Assembly (NCBI GenBank): GCA_961205875.1
Contig: OY540822.1
Location: 9,364,501 to 9,428,500 of the forward strand
Source of the DNA: Sialis fuliginosa
Taxonomy: Eukaryota; Arthropoda; Insecta; Megaloptera; Sialidae
Length of the DNA stretch: 64,000 bases
Direction: 5' to 3'
In this document: in pieces, positions 33,333 to 45,662 of the stretch
Numbering within the stretch: position 1 is the first letter of the stretch
Layout: each line of letters starts with the position of its first letter
Translations under genes and position numbers: made by a program
Notes under the pieces: model-generated
The model's input: the letters and a program-made list of their open reading frames with translations, nothing else
Database searches by the model: none
What the model was told of the DNA's origin: nothing

Positions 33333-36300
33333 GTGAATATCCATATTTATATTTTATTATTTAACCTCAAAAATGTATTATAATTCTATTCCATAATTAA
33401 ACCCTTCATATATAACGGGGTAAAAGTGAAACAAAATACAAATAAAAGTGAAACAAAATACAAATCTTTAATGTTTTTTGACAGTTAACGATACAAATTC
33501 ATACTTTAATTTTTTCTACTAGATGCGCTCATGAATAACCATTTTAAATACTTACGTCATTTGAACTGTACGATACAACACGGACTTTAAAAATGAAAAA
33601 AGTGTGTTTCATTTTTAACCTCTAATTTGGGAAAAAGTGAAACAGGCCTTTAATGGAAAATATTTCTCGAAAAATTAAAAGAAAAGCTACAAAGGCAACT
33701 TTGATTTATCTTCTTTGTGGCATATCAATGTGAAATTGTAACTTTAATTAATATCTGAGCTATACAAAAAGTTATGTGCAAAGAATTAAAATTTAATTCA
33801 CACGTTTTGACTAACAGGGAAATCTGTAGGGGTGACATATTACTTATTATTTAACAAATCTTTAATGACGATGTCAGTTTTTATAATTATCTTATAAACA
33901 AATTAGTTTTTTAGTTGCAAGCTTGTTTCACTTTTACCCCATTTTTTTGATGTTTCATATTTACCCCGCTCGACCCTACATGTGTTATAGATTAATAATC
34001 GGATTATAATCACAGCGAATAATTTTCACACTTAGCAATATTAAAAATAAAATAAAATATTTATCTAATGTGGTATCTATTTTTTTGATAAAAAACTGTT
34101 ATCAAAATAAAATTCCCAATATAATTGTATGTGTCTTTCAATTCTAAACTTTGACCGGTCTTTTTGCACACTTTGCTTGGATAGTATGTTCTAATCTCGT
34201 CCTAAAAAATTTTTCGTATGAAAATTGATATATTAAATTTCTTCAGTAACCCACCCATTGCAGTCTCTAGTTATATTAACTTAGTTTAATATCGATTTGT
34301 TTTAATTTTCTGTTATAAAACTATAAATCAAGTTCAATTTGTCGATTTCATCCCATTTTTAAGTAACGGCAACATACTACAGGTCGCAAAACGTATTAAA
34401 TCAACAGAAATTCGTTTGATTTCACTTCATCTACTATCAGAATAGAACCCTATTAAAAATCAGCCAATTCGGATTACTAGAAATAAGAAAATTTGCAGTT
34501 TATTAATTTTTTTTCATATTTAAAAAAAACAATATTTTAAAATAACTAACAATCAAGGTACATTGTGTTTGTTGATTGTTATAATTGAATATTATTTATT
34601 TAATTCTGAAATATTATAATTTGTGAACAAAAAATATTATTAGTTAAAGATATGAAAATAACCCTGATTTAAAAAAAACTTTAAAAAATGAATTGACAAC
34701 TGTATTAATTAATACATTTTAAAAAGTTTAAAAGGTGTGCATTTTATGACCACGCCATGCTATTTTGATATTTAAAATTTAAAATATAAAAACACTAATC
34801 AAAAAACTCGTTTCGATAAACCACGAAATATTTAAAAAAAGTGCAGTAATTGATTGACATTGGGTGCTCATCAAGGAAAAAAATTATCTCGTATATCAAC
34901 ATTTTATCTTGTTTGTATTTCAATTAGATAATATTTTAATTAGTTTATATTTTTGTAGGTAGCAATGTAATAAATATGAAATTTTGAAATATTTTCGCAA
35001 ATAAATAAAAAAGTTAATTATGTCAGGGCTGGCTCAATGATTTTTTAATAAGACGTAGATTATAGATCATGGCAAAATGTTCTCCGCTCTCACAACAAAT
35101 TCAAGTATATAAGGTAATGGCACCAGTCTTGGCAAGGACCCCAGTAATAACAAATTTTTAATTAAATGTACTGAATTAGAAATATATGTTGATATTTGAT
35201 TACTGCCATTTCTGAATATTAATCTATCTACATTTAACTGTCTTACAGCGTGATTTGATGACAATCTACCAATAGGTGTCAAAATGGTGGGCATTTAAAC
35301 TAATTATTAGTATAATTTATTAATTAATTATTATATTATCATAGCAACTGCTTTACATTGTTCAAAATTTGACGATTCTTTCTTTTATATCTTTTGTGTC
35401 GTAGTACTTATCATTTTGATGTATCCATCACCGCGTGCTCATTACTGGTTTTACCGTTGCCATTACTGGAGAAAAAACATTCAATTGATTAAATAAAGAG
35501 TTACTTGTTTTATTAGTAACATGAGTTCATGAGAATTACAAAAAACAAGCCCATTAATCCAAAAAACCGAAAACTTGCTCTTATAGCGACCATAACTGGT
35601 GCCTTTACCATTTCGATAAAAATAGATATATCTACGTATTATAGTTTTTTTGTTTATATTTTCACATCTATTTTATTTTCTCTGAAAGTTATGTAAGAAA
35701 AGCTCATATTTCTTTTACCAGAAAACAAAATAAGTAATTTGATTCTTTACATATGTTTCAGAAAAGTACAGTATGTATAAAATTAGTTAAGCACAATAAA
35801 AAAATGATTGGATTTAATTAATACATCCTAAAACATAAACTTTATAAAATATTATCGTAATATAAATATTCTTGCTATTTATTTATTATAAACTCGTACC
35901 TTATAAAGGTAATCAAATATCATTAGAAATCATATAAATAATACTTAAATAAACCTAATTTTGCTTTTATCTTGTATATTGTTTGTTTTGCTCTCAACAT
36001 AAATAAAATAAATAAATATAAAATATTTACTTCTGTTTCTATGTAGTTTATATGCGGAAATTTGATATTTAAACTGCACCATTTAATTTACATTATTTCA
36101 CATAATAGCTTTTATTACTCTACACCAGTGTTTTCCAAACTTTTAACATTCACGTATCTTATATTGTTTTTGCCGGTCCTACCCCAACTTTTGAGAAAAA
36201 AATGGGTGTAAACTTAGACAAGGAAAGATAAAGGACAAAAAACACATTACCTAGCGTTGTTACCATATCGCACCACGAAAAATCGCTCCACGAGTCATTG

Positions 36301-37664
36301 GCGTATCATTCAGATTTTAAAATAAATATCAATTGTTTTGAATTATAAAATTAATTAATAATAAATGTTTTATATTGTATATAAAAGTATTTCCAGTGAT
36401 AATTGACTTACAGAGAAATGTCTATTTGGAACTATAACTAAATTCATGGCTGCCGACAAATTTTGGTAACACTTTCATATACGGACTAGCATTGGTTGTT
36501 ATGTATCCATAATCTTTCCTAATCTAAGGGTGTGACTGTGTCGGGATGCACAGTCGAGGGAATGACGTGAATACGTAGCAGTGGGGTTAAATAAAACTCA
36601 GACTAAAACAATTAATTAATATTTACAAACAAAATTTTGGATATACGAAATTTACTTTTTATTATTTATTCAATTTAAAAAACATTAATCAAAAAATTAA
36701 AAACGTTACTGCGTAGAGAATATATTCTAATATAGTGAATTTTTTTTTAAATTCAATTAATTAATATTTACAAGCAAAATCGTTGAAATACGAAATTAAT
36801 TTTTTTATTCAATTTAAAAATATAAATATTCCAGAACAGTATACAAAAAAATTCCCTATAAATAAAAATTTATTTAGAGCTGTTGTTTTTTAGATATGAT
36901 TTAACAAGCATTTTCCTCGACTACAAATTCTTTAATTGTTTATTTAACAATAAACGAATTTCGCAATAAACAGTAGTAGAGAGAAATGTACAATAGGCCA
37001 ACTAGAAATGAAGTCAAATGAATTTACTATAACTTATGTATATAAAATAATTACTAATTAGGTATATTAAAAATACATAGTATGCCTATCTTCATTTCTA
37101 CGTGTCAAGGAACTAATCAAAACTATCAAAATTTATTAATACCTACATGTGATTTGAACTCATTTAAATAACTTTCGGATTTCTTCATAATATCTAGTGT
37201 ATTTTTTTAATTCATGGAGGGGGGTATGAACCCTTGACTCCCCTCTTGTATACGCGCCTAACCTCTACTTTTTACATTGCTTGAGATTGTTTATTTTTTA
37301 ATAGATAAGGGGCGGTTTAAATGAGTCAATATCACCCTGTGATGATGTTTGGGGCTGGAGTTGCGACAGATGGTTTCAAACCCATAACCTTCCATCTGAT
37401 AGCAGTCATTGGAGTCAAAGAGTGGAGTTATATAAACAAGGTAAATTCATAGTTATTCGAGTACGTTTAAAATTGGAATTGTAAGTGTTTTATTTTTAAT
37501 TGCAGAGGCAGCGAGAGTTAGAAATTTAATAACGACGTTGCCTCTTCCATTGGAAACGTCGAGTGTCCGTTGGAAGTTGAAGCATCTTTATGAATCTTGT
37601 ATGGATGTCGATACTGTTCAAGCAGATGGGGTTAGACCGCTGAAGAAAATTATTACAGAACTTG
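33012..37664 (+). CDS. M13-family membrane metallopeptidase (neprilysin/ECE-like), 5' exons, partial at 3' end
   Basis: Exons 33012-33332, 37305-37440 and 37506-37664 join in frame to about 205 residues. The product is a type II membrane protein: a 58-residue cytosolic tail, a hydrophobic segment at residues 59-83 (WFLVICIGAIAIFVLL onward), then an ectodomain. Four cysteines at 96, 101, 119 and 127 match the conserved N-terminal set of M13 peptidases (CKDPACL, SPCDDVWGWSC), followed by NLPSDSSHW, RNLITTLPLP and a YESCMDVDTVQADGVRPLK segment typical of the family (SCMD...G..PL...ELG). Such enzymes cleave peptide hormones outside the cell. The segment SPCDDVWGWSCDRW departs from the usual PCDDFYxxACGGW. 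The zinc-binding exons (HExxH, ENxAD) were not seen, so activity cannot be judged; a catalytically dead homologue is possible. Confidence 0.9.
33415..33976 (-). mobile_element. MITE, GGGTCGAGCGGGGTAAA family copy 1, in M13 intron 1
   Basis: Ends TTTACCCCGCTCGACCC followed by TA; the other end is shortened (GGGGTAAAAGTGAAAC). Matches copies at 48866 and 54185 in opposite orientation, with shared internal TTAATGACGATGTCAGTTTT-like and CACATTGATATGCC-like blocks. Confidence 0.78.
33977..35111. other. M13 intron 1, A+T-rich
   Basis: No exon or repeat boundary recognised. Confidence 0.55.
35112..35609 (-). mobile_element. MITE, AGGTA family copy 6, in M13 intron 1
   Basis: AGGTAATGGCACCAGTCTTGG at the left, CATAACTGGTGCCTTTACC at the right. 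TA on the left; the right flank has drifted. Confidence 0.78.
35610..37304. other. M13 intron 1, remainder
   Basis: A hAT-like end (CAGTGTTTTCCAAACTTTTA, about 36,127) lacks a partner. The stretch near 36,528-36,600 (GACTGTGTCGGGATGCACAG, TCGAGGGA, AAATAAAACTCAGA) recurs at 52,258-52,330. No other feature. Confidence 0.45.
37305..37440 (+). CDS. M13 peptidase exon 2
   Basis: Acceptor TTTTTTAATAG ends at 37304 in phase 0; the other nearby AG (37308) would give an immediate TGA. It encodes IRGGLNESISPCDDVWGWSC through RVELYKQ, ending CAAG|GTAAAT in phase 1. It contains two of the conserved cysteines and an N-glycosylation sequon (NES). The preceding intron is 3,972 bp and holds two MITEs. Confidence 0.88.
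37506..37664 (+). CDS. M13 peptidase exon 3
   Basis: A 65-bp intron (37441-37505) precedes it. It encodes EAARVRNLITTLPLPLE through LKHLYESCMDVDTVQADG and KKIITELG, ending CTTG|GTGAGT in phase 1, as expected before the GGW that usually follows ELG in this family. The next exon was not found. Confidence 0.88.
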
Positions 37665-37764
37665 GTGAGTGATTTTTATTTTATTTTAAAAACAAATAAT
37701 ATTAAGTAGGGGTTTATAATACAACAAGCTTTTACCCAAGGTTGTTCTAGTTTGTTTCTGCAGT
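37665..37764 (+). other. Start of M13 intron 3
   Basis: Opens with GTGAGTG. The downstream acceptor was not identified. Confidence 0.6.
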
Positions 37765-38043
37765 CAGGGCCGTAACTAGAGGCTCGGGGGAACCGGGGCA
37801 GGAGGTGTCCGAGGGCCCCCCAGAATATGCAAAAATAAAAAAACTTTTTTTTAGGTCGCCAATTTGAATTTTAGACTTCTTCCTAATTTTATTGAATAAT
37901 AAGTGTAAAATTAAAATTCCCAACGAAAAAAAAGGTCATTAAAATCAAAATTTGTAATAAGTGTATCATTTTCAACCAAAAAAAAATGTTTTACTCTACT
38001 GCGGGGGCTCCGGGGCACTGCCCCGGTGGTAGTTACGGCCCTG
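37765..38043. mobile_element. hAT MITE, CAGGGCCGTAACTAG family copy 1
   Basis: CAGGGCCGTAACTAG at the left, TAGTTACGGCCCTG at the right; 8-bp flanks TCTGCAGT and TCTACAGT differ by one base. G+C-rich ends with an A+T-rich middle; 279 bp. Confidence 0.82.
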
Positions 38044-38480
38044 TCTACAGTTCCATAAATTACAACTGCAGTTGTAAAACTAATTTATGTAGTTGAAAAA
38101 TTGCAAGTAGTAAAAAAAATATAAAAAAGTGTAAGTGTAGAGCAAAAAAAAGGTCACTATAATTTGTATGAGAGAAATATACAAAGTGTAGAGCAAAAAA
38201 AGGTATTTGTAGTTGAAAACGCGACTTTATCCGTGTGGAATACATGTTAGGTAATACAGATTTCTGTTATGATAGTCGATTAAATAGGTTTTTAGTTTCG
38301 CATTTTCACGCTTGATGTTTATCTATCGCGCGTACTAATGCCACACACCAATTTCTTTAGCTAATAAAAAGTAGCTTATGTCCTTCCTCAGGATGCATGC
38401 CAAATTTCATCAAGATCGGTTTAGCCGTAAAAGAGACAAACATAGACACTTTCGCAATTATAATATTAATATACATATTA

Positions 38481-39050
38481 GGGTGTGTCAAAAAAATGAA
38501 CATTCGCTCTCGTTACGAAATAATTTTATGACCTAAAATAAATCCTCGCCGAAGGATTACCTTGTAGTTCAATTTTAAGAGGTGCCGCAAAGGAGGGGAT
38601 CCATTTTCTTATTTAAATAACATGGGGAAATGATTATTTAGTACTAAAGTTGGTATTACTGATTCACGATAACTGTTGAAATTTTTTTTGAGGGCATCAT
38701 TTTGTAGAAGATAAAATTCTCTACGAAATCATGACTCTCAATTCAACATATCAAAATTCTAAGTAATTTATTTGTTAATTGAAGCTATCGGAAAAAGAAT
38801 AATCCAGCCTACAACTGACATTATTAGAATATAATTTTATTCTCTACAAAATGACGTCCTTAAATTTCTTTTATCCATTATTATGAATCAGTAATACCAA
38901 CTTTAGTTATACTAAAGAATAATTTTTCAATGTTATTTAAATGGGAAACGGGATCCCCCTTTGCAGCACCTCTTAAAATTTAACTACAGGGTAATATTTT
39001 GTAATAAAAGCGACGAAAAAAGTATTGTTTTTTTTTGTAACACGTACGCT
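38481..39050. mobile_element. GGGTGTGTC palindromic MITE, copy 2
   Basis: Left end TA|GGGTGTGTCAAAAAAATGA is intact. The right end is decayed (TGTAACACGTACGCT). Inner arms still mirror (AGAGGTGCCGCAAAG against TTTGCAGCACCTCTT). It has an extra ~130 bp in the centre relative to copy 1. Confidence 0.72.
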
Positions 39051-40834
39051 AATGTATTGTAGCGATATTCACAAATATTCTAAATTGTAAACGATGGCAA
39101 CTATAGTATTGCGTAATCCCTTTAGTTAAAAGTTTCTGTTGATTACAATTTTCAAAAAGGGACATTACGTAATACATGCGTAGAGATAACCGAGTAGAGG
39201 AGAATATAGTCAGTTGTTATTACAGCGTCGAAAAGATAACTTTGCAAAAAGCAAAGATCTCTACCAGTTTTTTTTTAATATTGCGGTCCTTAACGCTGTA
39301 ATGCACGTTAAGGTCTAATTGACTCTGTAGTAAAGAGGAAGTTATAGGATTTTGTGTAGTTAAGAAAATAATATGTGTAAGCGTAACTGCTTTTTGGTAT
39401 TGTGTGTGATTAGTGTATTTATTGTGTAAGCTGTGATTTAGGCCATAAGTGTCCAACCTTTTCAACCTTCTGGGCTGCATAGCAGAAATTTTATTTAATT
39501 TAATTTACTAAGGGCCGCAGGCAAGAATATAAAGCTGAGGAACATTTTTTTTTTTTTTAGTCGCGTCAATTTGAATTCCTAATTTTTATTGAGTAAATAG
39601 CGAAATACATTACGAAAAATAAAAACTGAAGACCTTTTTTTTTTAGACGTACTAAGTAATTTAAATATAAATTTATTACTATATAAATTTTTTTTTATCC
39701 TCGCGGGCTGCACCAAGACTCCTCGAGGGCCGCATGTGGTTTAGGCTATCAATGTAAGTCAAATCTAAATAGAAAAATTGTAATTTAGAAATATATTTTT
39801 TATATCTTTGTATACATGTACGCTTCGACACCCAGAGGTCAATTCCAATCGTCCAATTAAAGGAAAATTGAACCTACAGTTTAAATAAATTGCAAAAACG
39901 TTACAGTATTAGTATTTTAATTTATTTAACAGATTTTGGCATATGTTCACAAGAAAGTACATAAAAGTCTACTATTAAAAAAAATAAAATTTACCCTACA
40001 CCGTTTTTTCATTAAATTTTTTTTCAAAAATGACGCACATGGTCGATTTTTCAAATTTTTGATTTTCAACTAATCTTCGAACATATAAAGAGAAAATCTG
40101 AAAAAATTCAACTTCCCGAATGCATCACTTTAAAATGCTAATTTCCCTCTACTATATATATTTTATTTAGTGAAAATAATAATAATAATAGAATATTTAA
40201 AAAAATCACCAAAAGATTTTTGGAACATGCAGGCGCCGATATGTATAAAAATAAATATTTAGTGCTAGAAGGAGTAGGGGCGCTAAAATGCACAACGCCC
40301 CACTATATTATTGTCGAAATGTTAATTATAGCAGTACAATTGGTATTATATGATTTATGATCGACTTTGGCGTTTATTTTCGTAATAATCTGAAAGCGTT
40401 TAGCATAGAATAGAAATAACACAAAAAAGTGAAGGCGTGTTTCACACGTCGCATATTTCAAACTGATTCATATTTATCTTCACAATCAGTTTGGAAATAT
40501 TCAGCATATTTTAGAAGAGACAAATACTGGATTGATTTATAAAATCATCATCTCCTATTTGGCGACATAGTACTCTGGAACTATAAATCATAGAAACCTC
40601 GAACTGGTCTTAAATATTTGTTATATAGTCTAGTTTTACGTATTAAAATTTCAAATAATTTGACTGAATTTTTTAGCATTTATAGTTTTTTTTAAGTAAA
40701 GTACATCAAAATATAAATTATAATTTTTAGAATAGTTATAATTATTTTAATCCAGAATAATGTAAGTTATAATATCACTGCAAATACATGGGTTGGCCTC
40801 GTTGGCTAACAATACAACATTGTATAGTTTCAAC
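39051..40834. other. Intergenic/intronic sequence with decayed hAT-like fragments
   Basis: 39,449-39,745 has hAT-relic character (GTGTCCAACCTTTTCAACC at one end, GAGGGCCGCATGTGG at the other). Otherwise A+T-rich. No exon recognised. Confidence 0.4.
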
Positions 40835-41012
40835 CAGTGGTTCCCAATCTTTTACCATGACGCACCCTCAAAATCTCATAACAAATTGTGCGGACCGCCT
40901 AAAGATATGTAGAAATATTTTTTTAATGAAAAAATACAAATTATATGCAATCATTTAGAAGTGGACCCCTTACGATAGCTGTTGTCCGTGGACCGTAGGT
41001 TGAAAACCACTG
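40835..41012. mobile_element. hAT MITE, CAGTGGTTCCCAATC ends
   Basis: CAGTGGTTCCCAATCTTTT at the left and GTTGAAAACCACTG at the right. The 8-bp flanks (GTTTCAAC, GTATATAC) agree only partly, suggesting age. 178 bp. Confidence 0.65.
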
Positions 41013-41131
41013 GTATATACTATGTGTAGTATGTACTGTAATATATATAGAACCGTATGTGAGACGGTAAATATTAATGACATTTTGTACAAATGTCCTT
41101 TTTTAAATTATTTTTTACGAATTGCGAAAGT

Positions 41132-41831
41132 CAGAGCCGGCCTTTGCGATTCTGGCGCCCCAGGCGAGATTTTTTTTTGACGCCCCCCCACCCCCCTCCA
41201 CCGCCACAGTGACGATCATTAAAAATTATCCGCACAAAAAAAAAAAAAAAGCGTGAGAAAATTATCTTGTTATTAATTCATTAGTGTAATATAATAATAT
41301 AATATAACATATAATTGATAAATAATATATAATATAACTAAAATTATATAAAAGATTTCTTCCTGGCTTTCATATCTGCAAAATTATCGATTGCTGTCTC
41401 AAAATTGAGGTTTGCTACAACCTTATTTTCAATTGAAAGAATAGCCAAATTATTCAACCTATCTTCTATCATAGCCGATTGCAAATAAGTTTTTATGAAT
41501 TATTTTAATTTACTAAAACTTCTTTCACCACTAGCTACACTAACCGGAATTGTTACAAGAATTAGCAAAGCCACCCACAGATTTGGCACTGTGCTTTTCA
41601 AGTTTTGTAAAAAAATGTTTAATAAATAATTTATTTTTGATATTAAGCATTTTATTAAGTAAAATGAATTATTTTGCAGAAAAAATCAAAACTATTATTC
41701 AAAATATATATATAGCTTAAATTTGGCGCCCTAGAACAGAACATAGAAAAAAAGTTTAAAATAATTGGCGCCCCCACGAAATTAGCGCCCCAGGCTGTCG
41801 CCTGGGTCGCCTGGCCGTTCGGCCGGCCCTG
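41132..41831 (-). mobile_element. hAT element fragment, copy A of a near-identical pair
   Basis: Starts CAGAGCCGGCCTTTGCG after GCGAAAGT and ends TTCGGCCGGCCCTG. The subterminal GGCGCCCCAGGCGA and CGCCTGGGTCGCCTGG mirror each other. Carries a transposase C-terminal relic on the minus strand. Copy B at 45663 differs by only a few bases. Confidence 0.85.
41344..41618 (-). pseudogene. hAT transposase C-terminal dimerisation domain, relic (copy A)
   Basis: Read on the minus strand: PVSVASGERSFSKLK, then an in-frame TAA, then FIKTYLQSAMIEDRLNNLA and LSIENKVVANLNFETAID, ending KARKKSFI-stop. This is the characteristic hAT C-terminal (ZMYM1-like) motif, about 90 residues, with no upstream catalytic domain. 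Broken by one stop and missing its N-terminal 80 percent or so. Confidence 0.88.
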
Positions 41832-42818
41832 TTTTTTTTTTACTTATCCAAGTATTAAACCAATCTATAGATTCTAATAAATTGAAAATTTATCAATAAT
41901 GATGAACGGATGGCATATTAAAAAAAATATATTGTTACATTCATCAGAGTTTTTTTAAATTAGAGCGAATTGTCGCTGAAGAAGTATCGACTATCGTCTA
42001 ATTTTTATAATACGCGTGATTTTGCTAATTAACTTTTTGTATAGTGTTTACCAGGTATGTACATTGTGATTCATATTATTTATTTGATTTTTTTGTTTCG
42101 GTTCTGATATTTATGTAATGGTTTTTATTTGTTAACGTATGTTTACATCATGCACTTGTCGAAAGAGCAATAAAACTAAGTTTTGTTAACGAATGTACAT
42201 ATCCTCATTGTTTATAGTTAATAATAATTATATAATTTATAAAAATATAATTTTAATAATAAAAAAAAGGTAATATTATTCTCTCCATTATATAACAAGT
42301 GATTTTTTTTAACGTAATAACTGAAATCAGATGTTTACTCTTGTAAATTTTTGAATTAACGAATTATTTTTGAATTAAGAAAAAATGTTTTAGATAAAAA
42401 ATGTCGAGTATGTTATTATCTATAATTTATTCCCTATACATTTTTTTCCAACATTTATAATTTAGCCAGAAAGAAATTTTTTATGTAATTATTTAGATTC
42501 ACCTACACTGTTCACTATCAGTATTACGTATAAGAAAGTCCCATGGTACCTATGGCAAACAAGCACACTGTTTAATCTCTGTACTACGTATAAGAAAGTC
42601 CCATGACACTCATGGCAGATATTTCTCCTCTGTTATGAACCATTTGAATTATAATAAAATTGCATGACGTTAACATATGTTTACAAAGTCAAAAAAATGA
42701 AATAAACTTTTATTTTCAAAAAAAGATTTTTTTTACTATTTTTCCCTTAAATCTAGCCTACTTCTGCTTCAAAAAATTAATATTTCGTTAAAATAAAAAA
42801 AAATCATGCAATTAAGGG
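41832..42818. other. Spacer between hAT copy A and the satellite
   Basis: Includes a CTTATACGTA-family piece (about 42,270-42,660: CAGATGTTTACTCTTG, AGTATTACGTATAAGAAAG). ATTGCATGACGTTAACAT at about 42,658 resembles ATTGCATCTTGTTAACAT at 45,592, just beyond the satellite. Confidence 0.55.
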
Positions 42819-45584
42819 TTAAAGATAATAGTGTAAGCTACATTTAAAAAAAAAACTGGAGTCTCCTCGATCGCGCCAAGTTGAGATATTAACTATTCAA
42901 TTTACTTCTTTGTTAGCGTATGAGTTTTAATTTGTTTTTTTAGTTTTAACTTGTTTTAAAAAAGGGAAGGAGCACGCGAAGGTCTTTAAGTGCGTGATGC
43001 TCTTAAAGATAATAGTGTAAGCTACATTTAAAAAAAAAACTGGAGTCTCTTCGATCGCGCCAAGCTGAGATATTAACTATTCAATTTACTTCTTTGTTAG
43101 CGTATGAGTTTTAATTTGTTTTTTTAGTTTTAACTTGTTTTAAAAAAGGGAAGGAGCACGCGAAGGTCTTTAAGTGCGTGATGCTCTTAAAGATAATAGT
43201 GTAAGCTACATTTTAAAAAAAAAACTGGAGTCTCTTCGATCGCGCCAAGCTGAGATATTAACTATTCAATTTACTTCTTTGTTAGCGTATGAGTTTTAAT
43301 TTGTTTTTTTAGTTTTAACTTGTTTTTAAAAAGGGAAGGAGCACGCGAAGGTCTTTAAGTGCGTGATGCTCTTAAAGATAATAGTGTAAGCTACATTTTA
43401 AAAAAAAACTGGAGTCTCTTCGATCGCTCCAAGCTGAGATATTAACTATTCAATTTACTTCTTTGTTAGCGTATGAGTTTTAATTTGTTTTTTTAGTTTT
43501 AACTTGTTTTTAAAAAGGGAAGGAGCACGCGAAGGTCTTTAAGTGCGTGATGCTCTTAAAGATAATAGTGTAAGCTACATTTTAAAAAAAAACTGGAGTC
43601 TCTTCGATCGCGCCAAGCTGAGATATTAACTATTCAATTTACTTCTTTGTTAGCGTATGAGTTTTAATTTGTTTTTTTAGTTTTAACTTGTTTTTAAAAA
43701 GGGAAGGAGCACGCGAAGGTCTTTAAGTGCGTGATGCTCTTAAAGATAATAGTGTAAGCTACATTTTAAAAAAAAACTGGAGTCTCTTCGATCGCGCCAA
43801 GCTGAGATATTAACTATTCAATTTACTTCTTTGTTAGCGTATGAGTTTTAATTTGTTTTTTTTAGTTTTAACTTGTTTTTAAAAAGGGAAGGAGCACGCG
43901 AAGGTCTTTAAGTGCGTGATGCTCTTAAAGATAATAGTGTAAGCTACATTTAAAAAAAAAACTGGAGTCTCTTCGATCGCGCCAAGCTGAGATATTAACT
44001 ATTCAATTTACTTCTTTGTTAGCGTATGAGTTTTAATTTGTTTTTTTAGTTTTAACTTGTTTTTAAAAAGGGAAGGAGCACGCGAAGGTCTTTAAGTGCG
44101 TGATGCTCTTAAAGATAATAGTGTAAGCTACATTTTAAAAAAAAACTGGAGTCTCTTCGATCGCGCCAAGCTGAGATATTAACTATTCAATTTACTTCTT
44201 TGTTAGCGTATGAGTTTTAATTTGTTTTTTTAGTTTTAACTTGTTTTTAAAAAGGGAAGGAGCACGCGAAGGTCTTTAAGTGCGTGATGCTCTTAAAGAT
44301 AATAGTGTAAGCTACATTTAAAAAAAACTGGAGTCTCTTCGATCGCGCTAAGCTGAGATATTAACTATTCAATTTACTTCTTTGTTAGCGTATGAGTTTT
44401 AATTTGTTTTTTTAGTTTTAACTTGTTTTTAAAAAGGGAAGGAGCACGCGAAGGTCTTTAAGTGCGTGATGCTCTTAAAGATAATAGTGTAAGCTACATT
44501 TTAAAAAAAAACTGGAGTCTCCTCGATCGCACCAAGCTGAGATATTAACTATTCAATTTACTTCTTTGTTAGCGTATGAGTTTTAATTTGTTTTTTTAGT
44601 TTTAACTTGTTTTTAAAAAGGGAAGGAGCACGCGAAGGTCTTTAAGTGCGTGATGCTCTTAAAGATAATAGTGTAAGCTACATTTAAAAAAAAAACTGGA
44701 GTCTCTTCGATCGCGCCAAGCTGAGATATTAACTATTCAATTTACTTCTTTGTTAGCGTATGAGTTTTAATTTGTTTTTTTAGTTTTAACTTGTTTTTAA
44801 AAAGGGAAGGAGCACGCGAAGGTCTTTAAGTGCGTGATGCTCTTAAAGATAATAGTGTAAGCTACATTTAAAAAAAAAACTGGAGTCTCTTCGATCGCGC
44901 CAAGCTGAGATATTAACTATTCAATTTACTTCTTTGTTAGCGTATGAGTTTTAATTTGTTTTTTTAGTTTTAACTTGTTTTTAAAAAGGGAAGGAGCACG
45001 CGAAGGTCTTTAAGTGCGTGATGCTCTTAAAGATAATAGTGTAAGCTACATTTAAAAAAAAAAGTGGAGTCTCTTCGATCGCGCCAAGCTGAGATATTAA
45101 CTATTCAATTTACTTCTTTGTTAGCGTATGAGTTTTAATTTGTTTTTTTAGTTTTAACTTGTTTTTAAAAAGGGAAGGAGCACGCGAAGGTCTTTAAGTG
45201 CGTGATGCTCTTAAAGATAATAGTGTAAGCTACATTTTAAAAAAAAACTGGAGTATCTTCGATCGCGCCAAGCTGAGATATTAACTATTCAATTTACTTC
45301 TTTGTTAGCGTATGAGTTTTAATTTGTTTTTTTTTAGTTTTAACTTGTTTTTAAAAAGGGAAGGAGCACGCGAAGGTCTTTAAGTGCATGATGCTCTTAA
45401 AGATAATAGTGTAAGCTACATTTTAAAAAAAAACTGGAGTCTCCTCGATCGCACCAAGCTGAGATATTAACTATTCAATTTACTTCTTTGTTAGCGTATG
45501 AGTTTTAATTTGTTTTTTTAGTTTTAACTTGTTTTTAAAAAGGGAAGTAGCACGCGAAGGTCTTTAAGTGCGTGATGCTCTTAA
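42819..45584. repeat. Satellite array, 15 units of ~184 bp
   Basis: Units begin TTAAAGATAATAGTGTAAGC and end AAGTGCGTGATGCTC before the next TTAA. The copies differ mainly in A/T run lengths and a few substitutions, indicating recent amplification or homogenisation. The array is bounded by TTAA on each side and by a 17-bp inverted repeat: ATGCAATTAAGGGTTAA at 42806-42822 and its complement at 45581-45597. Each unit can form a hairpin around GAGCACGCG...GCGTGATGCTC. Confidence 0.93.
43053..43084. repeat. Conserved box of the satellite (one example)
   Basis: GATCGCGCCAAGCTGAGATA and the next 12 bases are kept almost unchanged in the diverged inverted copies at 46.6-47.1 kb, while the rest of the unit has changed much more. 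It may be a protein-binding site. Confidence 0.5.
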
Positions 45585-45662
45585 CCCTTAATTGCATCTT
45601 GTTAACATTCGTGAACAATGTTTTCAGAGGTATCTATTAGCAAAAATGTACAATATTTTTTA

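Noticed and set aside
42819-45584. CRISPR-like array
   Set aside because: The units are ~184-bp head-to-tail satellite copies with no distinct spacers, and the genome is clearly eukaryotic.
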